From Tritrichomonas musculus (lineage: Eukaryota > Parabasalia > Tritrichomonadida > Tritrichomonadidae), in NCBI GenBank assembly GCA_039105265.1, contig JAPFFF010000017.1, forward strand, positions 806,001-870,000: a stretch of DNA of 64,000 nt, read 5' to 3'. This document shows, piece by piece, positions 1-10,186 of this stretch. The translations under genes and the position numbers were made by a program. How positions within the stretch are numbered: position 1 is the first letter of the stretch; every line of letters starts with the position of its first letter. The notes beneath the pieces were generated by a model that worked only from the letters and a program-made list of their open reading frames with translations, was not told where the DNA came from and did no database searches.

Positions 1-3000
1 AATGACAAGTGACATTATGAAATAATTTTCGAAATCAACATTTTTCAGTTTTTCGACGTCAGAAATAGCTTCGTTTATTTTTTGTGATTGTTTTCTGGTT
101 TCTCTTAAAGAATTGATTGTTTTTCCGTTTGATAATGATAAATTGAAAAGTTTCCTAAGTAATCTTAAAGCAGAAAGTCTTAAGAAAGACGAATTAGAAG
201 TTGTTGCAATGAGAGGTACCCAAAACAACGAATGAATGGCTTCAACGCTTGGATCGAAGTTTGTGGTTATTCTGGTAATAGCCTCGAAAACCATATTTAT
301 TTTCACTTTTGTTTCAGTAAAATAAGGATCAGTGCATATTAATTTCACTAAAAGCATGACAATTTCAATGTCTCCATTCAGTTCGCTTTGTGTAGCTTTA
401 GCTGCAATTTTAACAAACCAAGCTCTGTCAGAGTCGCTTTCATCGATGTTTGTTATTATTTTAGCAAATTGAGAAATATATTTTTCATCAATTGAACCAG
501 CAACTTTTGATAATTGGCGAATATAATCTTCGACTGATAAAACTCGAACATTTGACAGCATTTGGAACAAAATCTGCTGATCTTCTTCGAGTTCAAGTGA
601 AGTGGAATCATTACTTTCATGTGCAATTAATGAGTTCATTAAGAATGATTTAATAGTTCCTATAACTTCAAAGTAATCCTCGATAATACCGAAAATACAG
701 CATGAAAGAAGACATGGGAAATCATATTTAGCAAATGCTTTAGCATTGAATGGAAGTTTTTCAATGATCTTAAATATTCGAGATGATTTAATTCCATTAA
801 ATGAACGACGACGAATTGAACCATCAAGTAATTCATTAATTAATATCTTACACATAATCTTTTGAGTTTCTTGGTCTTGAGTAATCATTGATTGAAGTAT
901 GCTACTAATTATTGTTTCTGTTAAATTTGATTTAAGAATGAGAGGAATTAAAATTGTTAGAGCTTTTTCGGATGTTATTTGTGACCATAATCTAGCACGA
1001 AAGATCGTTAAAGGTTGGCTGTAATTGCAACGTGAAATTAGCCTGTTGCCAAGATTTGATATTAAGTATGAATTTGTGCTGTTATTGAAGAAATAAAGAT
1101 ACAAAGGAATCAAATGTTGGATATCTTCAATAACTTGTTCTTGGGTGTATGTAATGAGTGAGAAAATAACGTCATTTAAGAATTTGTTTTCTTCTTCTTT
1201 TGTGTCAGCTCTTTTCATTGTTCTGTCATTACTGATATCAATTATTTCTTTGAAATACCATTTAAGAACCAATCGATTTAAAGAAATATCATCAACTTCA
1301 TAGCAAATACGAGCTTTGTTCTTTCCATTAAATCGACAATAATGCATGATGCCTTCAAGTAGAAGTAGTGCTGCCAAATGGATTCTTGAGCTACTATTTG
1401 AAAGATAATAAAGAGCTAATCCAATAATTGATGGCTGGAAGAATGAATATGAATAAGCAGCTGCTATTTCTTCCTTCGAGATGAAACCTTTCTTCTTTGT
1501 TGGATAAATTTGCGATATATTAATGATTGATTCAAAATAGTCAGCATAAGTTGATGTAAGTGAAAGTTGATTCATATGTGTATATAAACTCATTTTGAAT
1601 TCATTTGTATTTGGAATCCTTCGTATTTGTTTAATATTCTTGTATCGGATCATATTAAGAACTCGAACATTTTGATTCAGTATATTTCTTTCTTCTCCAA
1701 TTAAAAAGAATTTTGTTGCCATATAAATCGTACAATTCTTCTTGTTATTCAAAATTGGGAAATTATCAAGATATTGAGTATCATAAATATAGCAAGAATA
1801 AGGGAAATAAACCTTATCTTCTGAAGTATAATGCTCTTCAATATTATTGGAGAAAATAATATTTATTTGATCTCCTTGTTGGCATCGCTTATTATAAATG
1901 TTTTCAAGATTCAATGGGCCAATCAGCAAGCTTGTAGATGTTGGCAATAAATTAATGAATATAATGCGTGTGCATCTCTTTCTAAACCAATCAGGGACGT
2001 CTTGAATGAATTCGCCTAATATATCAGAAATTGGTGATTTGGCTTTCACTGTATCTAATTCAACAACTAATTCAAATTTGTCATTAGGATCATTTGAAAA
2101 ATGCGTTGAAAAGTACCAAAGTGCTGAGGCACAACTAACTGATGGAGTATCATTAAATGTGCACAAATAAACAGAATTGCCACTTGCTGTTTTACCCGCA
2201 TATCTCACAAATCTTGAATTTATAAGTTTTAAGATCTCATCTGGTGGTGGTGCTGTTAATGAGGCAGCCATTGTTGATGAAAAGTCAAAATCAGGACTTG
2301 GGATGATATCTACAGGAGAAGCTTTGCGAGACAAATAATGAAAAACAATGACTCTATCTTTATGGTATGATTCAGAAACTAGTTGTGGATAAAGACTTTC
2401 GGCATGAATGATTGATAAAATTAATCTGCTATATAATGGATTTTTAATAATTGATTCTAAAAATGGTTCATCTGTTGGTAATGATTCGAAACCATACATA
2501 ATTGGTGATCGAAGCATTGGGAAGATGACACAGTTAGCAATTAACGAGCTTAAAAGATCATTATCATTTCCTGTTTGTTTATAAAATTGTTGTAAATAAT
2601 AAACAAATGAATCATTTAGCTTCTGTGATAATAAATTCAAGAATGCATCAGAATTTGAAAGGCATTTGTATAATGATGATATATCCCATTTCGATGCTAA
2701 TAGTAATTCCATGAACCATCCTTTGAAGAAAATAGAAAAGGTGTTAATTTTAGATAAATCAATTTTATCTCTATCTTGGATGAAATTTTCAAGCATTGTT
2801 TGATAAAGTTTATCATGATAATTATATTGAATAAGGCATGAAACACCAGCTCTAACAAACTCTGGATGTAGAATTTTTGGTTGCCTAAATACTTCGAAAT
2901 CATTAGATGTAAGAAGGTCAAATGCGTTCTCAAGTTTTAGATTTACAGAATCCATTGATTTAATATGAATATTAAGTTTCTTGGAACAAGTATTGGTAAG

Positions 3001-6000
3001 GGTGCTTGAATTGTCAATGATATCTTTAATTGAATGATAGCGGGCATAATAATAATATTCTTTATTAAATGGTGTTTCTCGTAATGTACGCGGTGGTGGG
3101 GGAGGCGGCGGTGGGGGAGGAGGAGGCGGTGGAGGAGGTATTTCACCAAGCTTTCCTCTGCTTCTCTTTGTGAAAGAATTTGTTTTGAGAAGTGAAAGAT
3201 ACTTTTTTTCATTAGAATTTTGATTTAGAGTTCCCGCTGTAAAATCTTTCTTTTCTTCTTTCTCAAGTGACTTTTCGATAGCATTGATTTCGGATCTCAA
3301 CTTTTCAATTGGTGTCATTTTTACAGTTGAATTAACAGTGATTGGTTTGTGATTACACATGTATAAAGTTCCTGTTAATCTGGTCAAAGATTCGATAAGC
3401 AAACTGTTGAAAGTTGGCGCTGATTTTAAGGATATTGTATAATATACTGGCCATGCAATTTCTGGATTATTTAATAATAAAGATATAAGAGAATTTTGAA
3501 TTAATGTCAGCAATTCCGGTTCTTGATAAGCAAGAATATATTGTGCAAATGAATTAAGAATAAACTTCAATATACGGACTTGATATTTCTGTAAAGATAA
3601 TTCATCAATGTGTTCATATATAACAAATGATGATAACGAAAAGTTACTCAAAATAATTGAGATTGTTCTTGCAACAGTAATTAAATTGGATCCATTTCGG
3701 TCAATTGATTGAGAGTATTTAATACCAAGACGAACTAAAGCTCTGAGTGCATTCTCATAAACACGGCTATTGAATATTTTGTTTTTCAAATTGTAAAAGC
3801 TTGAGTAAAAATTGCACAAAGCTTCAACCGTCTGCGAGTCAGTTGGGAAGCAAACTTGAAGAAGGAATAATGATGTAGGTATAAAGAGTTCAAGCGTCTT
3901 GATATAGCTATTTGAAATATCATGATTAGAAATTATTGTGCTAAATGTTTGCGCAATTTTAATTGTATAATTCTTTTTATCGAAATTTGTTGGTTGAAAT
4001 TTGGTTTGATAATGCTGATTGAAGAAAGAAAAGAATACTCCAAATAAAACTGGATTTAAATATTCAAAAGATTCAATAAATGAATTAAACGGCTGATTAT
4101 AAGAATAGTATAGTAAGAGTGTCATATTAAAGAATAATGTATGATATTTAGGATCGGCAAAATGAAGAGTTTGACAGATAAACTTTGTCATTAAAGCTAT
4201 TTTTTCTTTTGAGATTGGGAATAAAAATTTTGTCGTAGAACCAACATTAATGAATTGTTTGATAAATGTATTCCATGGATCAAAAACGGTATTAAAACAC
4301 TCAATCACAAATGAATCTCCTGGTTGGATCAAATTACTAAATGGAAACTGATAATTAAACGATATTTTATATTTTCTAAGTATTTTTTCAAAGGTTTGGT
4401 TGCATCCTTCGATTATTTTATCCTTTGTTGTTGCATTCAAAATAATAATTGATTTTGAAACGTTGTTAATGAAGTTTTGTGTAATCTTTGTTCGACTTTT
4501 ATTTTTACTTTCACTCTCGCTATCATTTTCGCCTTTCCTCTTTTTCTTCCTTCTACTTCGTTCTTTGTCTTTATTCTTGGCTTTTTCTTTATCTTTTTCT
4601 CGGCTCTTTCCACTGCTGCCATGTTCATTATGTCTACCAATTTGAAGAATTTTTTGGCACCATTTTAAGAATCTGAATAAAAGAAATGGAAATAGATTAA
4701 TTGATGGTGAATTAATTTCAAGTGCAATTTTAATTGCAATGTAAAATTGTTCGGATGCCTTTTCTGCAATGTCAATAATTGTTTTTGCACTGGCTGATTG
4801 AAATTCAATCACTCTTTTTGGGTCCCAACAAAGTAAATTTCGTAAAAATATGACAAAAGAATTAATCATTTCATGTGGATATAAAACAATCAACCATAAT
4901 ATATTGCCTAATATTTCAGTGTCAAAAAGTGTGTTATAAAATTTCAATCCTTGTGAAAGAATGTCAAATTCAGAATTCAAATAATCTTGAAGTGATTCAT
5001 CTGATTGAACTGAAAGAATATTCATTGTTGAAAAATGATTTTTGTTAAATTTGCTTCCTCCAGTGAAAAAGTGAACAAGACGAATAGCTTGATTGAGTAA
5101 TTGGCTATCTTTGACAGGTTGTGGGCCTTTTTCTGTTTCTTTTTTAGCTTCTTGAAGAGAATATTTAAAATAAGAAACAACATTTCCCGAAACTTCATGA
5201 GGAATTGCAGTTAAATCAAATTTTTGAGGATAGTCGTTGCAAAGTAATGAAAGAAAATTAAAAACTGCTAAGCATTCAGAATATGTTGTTACCTTTCCTG
5301 TCAATCTAGATATGGCCATTTCAGAAAATGAACCAGTCCGAGAATATTCAAGAGCTGCGTATCTAGGAAGAAAATCATTAAAAAGCCATCCTTGTAAAAT
5401 TGGGTTTTTTTTATTTTCTTTGAAAAGCCATTTATCAACTTTTGGTTTGTTGTCTTTAACACACTCTTGGAACATTGAAAAGAGATCTTGATTATTGGTG
5501 AGTATGCAAGCATCCATTAATTCAATAATTCCTGCAATAACTGATATTGTTTGGTTATCATTTTTCTGTTTCAAATTGCCAAGGGAATGTAAGATATTAT
5601 TGAATACTTTATTTTTACTCGATTTTGCTTCTTTTACCATGTCAATGCACATGGGCATTATTGCTGCACAAAGAGGCAAGTGCTCCGATTCTGTGTTAAG
5701 TTTATGTTTTAAAAGTTCATTAAATGTCTCTTGCGCAAATTTGTGAATTTCGAGATTTTCACTGGTTAAAATTTGCTTATGAACATCTGGATACTTTCTA
5801 AAGAAATTGAAAATCCAATCATATAAATCTGTGGCTATTCTCTTTCGTATTGAGTGATCATGAATTCTTGAGAATGAATCCGGAATGATAGAAAAAACAG
5901 ATGTAAATGTATTGAGGTCAACAGCATAATGATAAAAATAGGGAATCTTATTTAATAATTTAGCATCGGGCAAAAAAACATTTGAACTGCCAAAAGATGC

Positions 6001-6570
6001 GCATGAAAGAGCTGAATTTAAATGAAGAACTGTTTGGAAATTAAGTGAAGACTTGATATAATTAGTTGATATTAAAGCTCTCAAGTTCATATTAATTTTA
6101 TCACTATTAATTATTTTTGGTAAAACTTTGATAAATTGGCATAAAATTAATAACTTTTTGGTCAGGTAAACAATTGCTGGGTCATCGTTGAGATAATCTG
6201 ATTTATCGTTATTATCATTATTGTTTTTGTCATTTGTGGGGGAATTCGCAGTTGAATTTTCGTCATTTTCTTCGTTATTTTCGTTTGTTTCATTTAAATC
6301 AATGTTATTTGTATTTGTGTTTTCTGCTAAACGAGAAACAATTCTGATTATCTGAATTAAGTAATGATTTATGATCTCTGTACAGCCAGTTTCGCTTAAA
6401 CCACGTAAAATTTTAACATAATTTCGAAATGGTGATTCAAGCCATAATTCAGGAGAGAAATAATATTCTTCTTTATCTTTATAAATTTCAGGCTTGATTT
6501 CATTATCTAATCTTTTCAATAAGTCAATAACAATTGAGCTTAATTCGTCCATTGGTTTCCTTTTATGCAT
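1..6570 (-). CDS. Giant neurofibromin-like (Ras-GAP/Sec14-PH type) protein, 5' part only
   Basis: One reading frame stays open from the ATG at 6570 to the window edge, about 2,190 codons, so the 3' end lies outside. An in-frame ATG at 6552 is an alternative start. Most of the protein is helical-repeat-like with no clear motif. There is a Lys/Glu/Ser/Arg-rich segment near residues 645-690 and a proline run near residue 1150. Residues about 1370-1390 (IANCVIFPML) resemble the conserved end of Ras-GAP domains. Residues about 1490-1570 (FELVVELD, then IIFINLLPTS) resemble the Sec14/CRAL-TRIO module of neurofibromin, and residues about 1575-1665 its PH-like extension, ending in a long helical C-terminal region as in neurofibromin. 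By analogy it would switch off Ras-type GTPases at a membrane. The order GAP, Sec14, PH supports this, but similarity is by eye and low; I did not identify an arginine finger. No intron is evident. Confidence 0.6.
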   Translation of the reverse strand, partial: MHKRKPMDELSSIVIDLLKRLDNEIKPEIYKDKEEYYFSPELWLESPFRNYVKILRGLSETGCTEIINHYLIQIIRIVSRLAENTNTNNIDLNETNENNEENDENSTANSPTNDKNNNDNNDKSDYLNDDPAIVYLTKKLLILCQFIKVLPKIINSDKINMNLRALISTNYIKSSLNFQTVLHLNSALSCASFGSSNVFLPDAKLLNKIPYFYHYAVDLNTFTSVFSIIPDSFSRIHDHSIRKRIATDLYDWIFNFFRKYPDVHKQILTSENLEIHKFAQETFNELLKHKLNTESEHLPLCAAIMPMCIDMVKEAKSSKNKVFNNILHSLGNLKQKNDNQTISVIAGIIELMDACILTNNQDLFSMFQECVKDNKPKVDKWLFKENKKNPILQGWLFNDFLPRYAALEYSRTGSFSEMAISRLTGKVTTYSECLAVFNFLSLLCNDYPQKFDLTAIPHEVSGNVVSYFKYSLQEAKKETEKGPQPVKDSQLLNQAIRLVHFFTGGSKFNKNHFSTMNILSVQSDESLQDYLNSEFDILSQGLKFYNTLFDTEILGNILWLIVLYPHEMINSFVIFLRNLLCWDPKRVIEFQSASAKTIIDIAEKASEQFYIAIKIALEINSPSINLFPFLLFRFLKWCQKILQIGRHNEHGSSGKSREKDKEKAKNKDKERSRRKKKRKGENDSESESKNKSRTKITQNFINNVSKSIIILNATTKDKIIEGCNQTFEKILRKYKISFNYQFPFSNLIQPGDSFVIECFNTVFDPWNTFIKQFINVGSTTKFLFPISKEKIALMTKFICQTLHFADPKYHTLFFNMTLLLYYSYNQPFNSFIESFEYLNPVLFGVFFSFFNQHYQTKFQPTNFDKKNYTIKIAQTFSTIISNHDISNSYIKTLELFIPTSLFLLQVCFPTDSQTVEALCNFYSSFYNLKNKIFNSRVYENALRALVRLGIKYSQSIDRNGSNLITVARTISIILSNFSLSSFVIYEHIDELSLQKYQVRILKFILNSFAQYILAYQEPELLTLIQNSLISLLLNNPEIAWPVYYTISLKSAPTFNSLLIESLTRLTGTLYMCNHKPITVNSTVKMTPIEKLRSEINAIEKSLEKEEKKDFTAGTLNQNSNEKKYLSLLKTNSFTKRSRGKLGEIPPPPPPPPPPPPPPPPRTLRETPFNKEYYYYARYHSIKDIIDNSSTLTNTCSKKLNIHIKSMDSVNLKLENAFDLLTSNDFEVFRQPKILHPEFVRAGVSCLIQYNYHDKLYQTMLENFIQDRDKIDLSKINTFSIFFKGWFMELLLASKWDISSLYKCLSNSDAFLNLLSQKLNDSFVYYLQQFYKQTGNDNDLLSSLIANCVIFPMLRSPIMYGFESLPTDEPFLESIIKNPLYSRLILSIIHAESLYPQLVSESYHKDRVIVFHYLSRKASPVDIIPSPDFDFSSTMAASLTAPPPDEILKLINSRFVRYAGKTASGNSVYLCTFNDTPSVSCASALWYFSTHFSNDPNDKFELVVELDTVKAKSPISDILGEFIQDVPDWFRKRCTRIIFINLLPTSTSLLIGPLNLENIYNKRCQQGDQINIIFSNNIEEHYTSEDKVYFPYSCYIYDTQYLDNFPILNNKKNCTIYMATKFFLIGEERNILNQNVRVLNMIRYKNIKQIRRIPNTNEFKMSLYTHMNQLSLTSTYADYFESIINISQIYPTKKKGFISKEEIAAAYSYSFFQPSIIGLALYYLSNSSSRIHLAALLLLEGIMHYCRFNGKNKARICYEVDDISLNRLVLKWYFKEIIDISNDRTMKRADTKEEENKFLNDVIFSLITYTQEQVIEDIQHLIPLYLYFFNNSTNSYLISNLGNRLISRCNYSQPLTIFRARLWSQITSEKALTILIPLILKSNLTETIISSILQSMITQDQETQKIMCKILINELLDGSIRRRSFNGIKSSRIFKIIEKLPFNAKAFAKYDFPCLLSCCIFGIIEDYFEVIGTIKSFLMNSLIAHESNDSTSLELEEDQQILFQMLSNVRVLSVEDYIRQLSKVAGSIDEKYISQFAKIITNIDESDSDRAWFVKIAAKATQSELNGDIEIVMLLVKLICTDPYFTETKVKINMVFEAITRITTNFDPSVEAIHSLFWVPLIATTSNSSFLRLSALRLLRKLFNLSLSNGKTINSLRETRKQSQKINEAISDVEKLKNVDFENYFIMSLVI

Positions 6571-6891
6571 TTCGAAAAGATTGATGACTTTAATTTAAAA
6601 AGTTAAATAAATTTTCAAATAAAAAAGATTGTATATGATATGATGCATAATATTTTGACCTATTTGACAAGATTTTGGCCTTGTAAATTTATCTTCTTAT
6701 CATTTCATTTGAGTTCAAGTTTGAATGGCTATTCAAAAGTATCTTTTTAAAAAAAAGAAAATTTTTAAGTCATATGGATTGTATATCTAAAAATGGTTTT
6801 ATTAAAAAAGGATTTCTTTGGAAAAAATGAAGTACTCAAACTCTTAAATAACGAACATTTCAATTCAATTTTTTAATTCAAATTTTCAAAT
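6571..6891. other. AT-rich spacer upstream of the giant host gene
   Basis: No open frame of note. The minus-strand sequence just upstream of the host start contains TCATCAATC within 20 bases of the ATG, only loosely like the trichomonad initiator element TCA(C/T)(T/A), so I do not call a promoter. Confidence 0.4.
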
Positions 6892-7065
6892 AGAGAAAAT
6901 CGGATTTTCTGTACCTCCACTTTTTGAGATGATTTTTTAATTGAAAAAGTGGGGAAATTTTAAATATTTGAATAAAAAAAAAATGAAAACTTTTATTCAA
7001 AAAGCTCTCTGAAAAAGCATAGTGAAAAAGCAAAATGACGTTAAACTTGCATTTCCTTATCAAGG

Positions 7066-7670
7066 ATGAATGAGATTGTTACATCGTGTCTTATGATTCA
7101 TAATACTCATTTTCCATGCTAGATTATTGACGTTAGTTACAGTTCCTTAACAGACTTTGTGAATCAAATAACCAGAAATGCTCATCTTCCATTTTCCGTC
7201 TTTGGAACAGATAATTATAAGAAAACATTTATATTTGCTTGCACTTTTGTTCATTACCGCTGCTCTTCAAGACTAGTTTTCACTCAATTTACAGATTATT
7301 TCGAAAATCATTATTTCACTTTCGAACTTCAATTTTGCTGTTTACAACACAATAATCACCAATTAAACACTCATTTTGTCGAACCACATCGCAATTGCTT
7401 TCTGAAACTACAATTAATCAGATAAGTTTTCAAACTCAACTTGATGTACTCACTGGACGCATACGTTCAAACCTCGATGTAGAGATAGGAAGTACATTAT
7501 TCTACGACATTCGAAGATCCGTCCTTCATGAAGAAAAAACAGAAGATTTAGTTCAACTCATTCAATTCTTGAGAGAAGGAAACCAAAAGCGCATTATAGT
7601 TGATGATCCTAATGACACTCTTGAATTGTTCCAAATAACGGCATGCCCCCTACCATTGTTCAGGCTGGTC
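7066..7670 (+). pseudogene. N-terminal fragment of a Mutator-like transposase
   Basis: The plus strand encodes, in more than one frame, a clear relative of the first 190 residues of the transposase encoded at 8795-9982. Shared stretches include SLTDF..., TRNA.(L/M)PFS, a CTF-x-(S/H) stretch, HNHQLN.HFV..HRNC and GRIRSNL, followed by FYDIRR. An in-frame stop lies near codon 20 and a frame change falls near 7395-7425 between the two recognisable halves. The rest of the transposase, including the catalytic DDE core, is absent; similarity ends near 7670, just before a poly(T) run. It is a dead transposon relic. The amino-acid level divergence from the neighbouring copy suggests two subfamily members rather than a simple local duplication. 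Confidence 0.7.
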
Positions 7671-7723
7671 GATTATTTAATCATCCTTCCAACAAAGTTG
7701 CATGCGGTAGGCAGAAAACAAAT

Positions 7724-7724
<1 letters not shown>

Positions 7725-7764
<40 letters not shown>
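7725..7764. repeat. Poly(T) run, 40 bases
   Basis: Forty consecutive T residues mark the junction between the plus-strand and minus-strand transposase relics. Flanking them are GCATGCCCCCTACC (about 7641) and GCATGCGGTAGG (about 7700), a short imperfect inverted pair. Confidence 0.9.
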
Positions 7765-7839
7765 CATATAGAACATGTATAATGTCTTTTTGTTTTCTAT
7801 AAAAATTATATATACTATATGAAAAAAAACATAATTTAA

Positions 7840-8794
7840 AGTTTCTTCTAGAGCATTCAAGTCTGAAGCTTTGGAAATGTCATTAAAAATTGAATTGAAG
7901 TGACCAGATAAGGTCTTAAAATCTTTGCTGCATCTGCAACAAACTAGCTTCGATACTTCATATCCATATTTTTTCTTTTGTACGTTTGCCAAGAGGTGCC
8001 TTAAGCAGGATAAATGCTTGCATTTATGAGCTGTTAGAGATTTAAATTATGTAGGATTGACATTTTTAACAGCTATTGTTTTAATTGTATCATGTTCGAT
8101 TTTTTTGGTTGCTTTGACATCTTCTCTTGCGTCTAATATTAGCTCATTAAATTGTTTTTGAAAATTAAAAATAATATCTTTGATATCAGGAAACGGTGCT
8201 CCTAAATAAAGGCGATGAGAGCATTGAACATCAACTTTGAAAATGTTCGTGTACAAAACAGTCTCGCCACAATTGCATGAAAGCAATTTTGTTTTATAAA
8301 AATGGTTGGAGGCATGCCATGATTTGGACGAATTTGTAAATTTTCTAATTCAGAAACTGTATTATTTAAAATTGTATCGACTTTGTCGTTTTTACCAATA
8401 TAATTTAAAAAAAGATCAATTCGAGCAAGAAATGAATTTCTGCTTTTTTTAAAATAGGAAATGAAATATCTTTTACCAAAACTGAGTTGTTTAATGTAGG
8501 GAAATTATCTGAGTTTCGTAAAAAGCGTGGATGTATTTGATCCAAATTAATAAATTGACCTTGAATAAAGTAATGTCTATAAGTAATTGAATAAAGCGAA
8601 CTATTTGAACGTAAACAACACCAAACGCAAGGATTTTCATCCACTTGAAGAAAAAATGAATCTAATTCAATTTTTAAAAATTCTAAAAGTAATCTTCCAC
8701 ATCTTGGTAAATCTTCTGTTAAAACTATTGGAAATTGTGAATATTCTCTGTCCGTTTTTGAGAGAAAATAAAATGTTTAAATTGTTAATTGAGG
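7840..8794 (-). pseudogene. Decayed C-terminal part of the Mutator-like transposase, with SWIM zinc finger
   Basis: Downstream of the stop at 8795 the minus strand still encodes transposase-like sequence, but in shifting frames. One open piece spans 8405-8644. Another, 8047-8286, begins LLSCNCGETVLYTNIF and continues to QCSHRLYLG, giving the C-x-C ... C-x-H spacing of a SWIM zinc finger, the domain that normally follows the DDE core in Mutator-like transposases. A Cys-rich piece follows near 7900-7990. Several stops and frame changes separate these pieces, so the copy cannot make a full transposase. Confidence 0.6.
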
Positions 8795-9982
8795 TTAAAA
8801 TTTCCCCTCTATCGTGTCCATAATTTCCTTAAAGTGACCAAATAAGCCTTCAATTCTAGAAGAATCGAAATTGAGATACATTCCTTTTTGTATTAAACAA
8901 AATGGTAACCAATGTTCATATTTATCAATGAGTATTTGAATACATTTTTTACCTTTTACGGAATCATCCATTTTAGAAAACCTGAGTTTTAGATAATCTA
9001 AATATTTGAATGACATCAAAGGATTCCTTTTAATCATATCAAAACCTCCAATGATATCATCATTAGGAGGAAAATATGATAAAAGGTCTCTTCTGATGTG
9101 AACCAAACAAAATGCACTAAAAGAATCTGGAAAAGATCTCGAGAGAGCCTCAAATTGAGATTCTAATCGATCTACAACTATAATTCTAAAAGCATGACCG
9201 CCAAGTTGAAGAAAATCTTGACAAAATAGTTCAAATGATTTATTTGATTTATTAGGAATGATTGAATAGCCTAGCAGTTGTGTGTGGTTTTCCTGGTCAA
9301 CCACAACAACAGCTTCAAGAGGCAGACCGTACATATTGGTCATTGCTGTGTCATCGAAGATTGCTATATCGTTTGCGTATTTTGAGTTGAGTATTTCATT
9401 GTCTACAATTGTTAAAGATATTAAAACACCATTATCTTTATTGACTATTATTCCTTTGCTTTTTCCTCTTTCAAGATCACTGATGAGAGAATCTAAATCT
9501 TCATGTCTTTGGTCGTTAATTGCTTCGCGTCTTATATCATAAAAAATATTGCTTCCACTATCTATATTTAAATTACTGCGTATTCTTCCAGGTGGAACTC
9601 CTAATATCGTTTGATGAATAATTTCCTGACAAACTTCTGAATGATAACAATTGCGATGGCATTGAACAAAATGGTGATTAAGTAAATGATTTGTATGTTG
9701 AAAGATACAATTTAAAATATCGAATGTAAATAAATGATTATTGTAGAAATCAGTTGAGTGTGTAAAAGCCAATTGAGCCTGGCATCGAGATGATGAGAAT
9801 GTGCAAGTACAAACAAGCGTCTTCCGATGATCTAAATTTGACAAACTAGCAGAAAAAGGCATCTCGGCATTCCTAGTTACTTTGTGCATGAAATCAGTCA
9901 AGGATCCATATTCAACACCATCAATGGTACATGGAAATATTATTTTGCTTATTTTGCTGCATGCTACAATGATTTGCTCCAT
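8795..9982 (-). CDS. Mutator-like (MULE) transposase, N-terminal and DDE core, truncated
   Basis: This 395-residue frame starts at a good ATG. The N-terminal 140 residues hold spaced Cys and His (CTCTFSSSRC, then HTNHLLNHHFVQCHRNC), as in FAR1/WRKY-type DNA-binding regions of MULE transposases. The MULE core follows: DDTAMTNMYGLPL at about residues 211-223, then VVVVDQENH, GYSIIPNKS, IIVVDRLESQF with the second Asp at about 275, and CLVHIRRDL near 298, the typical order of D, D and C-x2-H motifs. The frame stops soon after LFGHFKEIM, before the SWIM finger, whose remains lie downstream at 8047-8286. It is therefore probably inactive, though the first half is intact. Its role was cut-and-paste transposition of a Mutator-like element. 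Confidence 0.75.
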   Translation of the reverse strand: MEQIIVACSKISKIIFPCTIDGVEYGSLTDFMHKVTRNAEMPFSASLSNLDHRKTLVCTCTFSSSRCQAQLAFTHSTDFYNNHLFTFDILNCIFQHTNHLLNHHFVQCHRNCYHSEVCQEIIHQTILGVPPGRIRSNLNIDSGSNIFYDIRREAINDQRHEDLDSLISDLERGKSKGIIVNKDNGVLISLTIVDNEILNSKYANDIAIFDDTAMTNMYGLPLEAVVVVDQENHTQLLGYSIIPNKSNKSFELFCQDFLQLGGHAFRIIVVDRLESQFEALSRSFPDSFSAFCLVHIRRDLLSYFPPNDDIIGGFDMIKRNPLMSFKYLDYLKLRFSKMDDSVKGKKCIQILIDKYEHWLPFCLIQKGMYLNFDSSRIEGLFGHFKEIMDTIEGKF

Positions 9983-10186
9983 TTAAATGGCTAATCTTTG
10001 CTTTTTCTATCTTTTCTGTTAATAACCTTTTGAATGATTAACGTATTTAAATGATTTGAATGGTTTATACATTCAATTTTTTGTTAAAAAATATCTTATG
10101 AGCATTTAAATTTCAATTTTTTTTTCTCAATTTTTGAGAGAAAGTTTTCTTCAAAAAGTGATCAGATGGAAAACCCGATTATCTTA

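Larger units (their letters stand above)
6892..10186. mobile_element. Composite Mutator-like (MULE) locus: two inverted transposase copies
   Basis: Two related transposase copies face each other: a plus-strand fragment at 7066-7670 and a longer minus-strand copy starting at 9982. The outer edges look like degenerate terminal inverted repeats: the left edge near 6894-6925 and the reverse complement of 10151-10186 share AATCGG, TTTTC and ACTTTTTGA in the same order. I see no convincing 9-bp target duplication, so the outer limits are approximate. The arrangement could be one foldback-type element or two independent insertions. Confidence 0.4.

Noticed and set aside
4400-4676. Ser/Phe/Leu-rich plus-strand frames that look like membrane proteins
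   Set aside because: They lie opposite the Lys/Glu/Arg-rich segment of the giant minus-strand host gene; hydrophobicity is a by-product of the complement.
7725-7764. Poly(T) as the tail of a LINE or SINE on the minus strand
   Set aside because: Sequence on both sides is Mutator-like transposase; no reverse transcriptase, polymerase III promoter or target duplication was seen.
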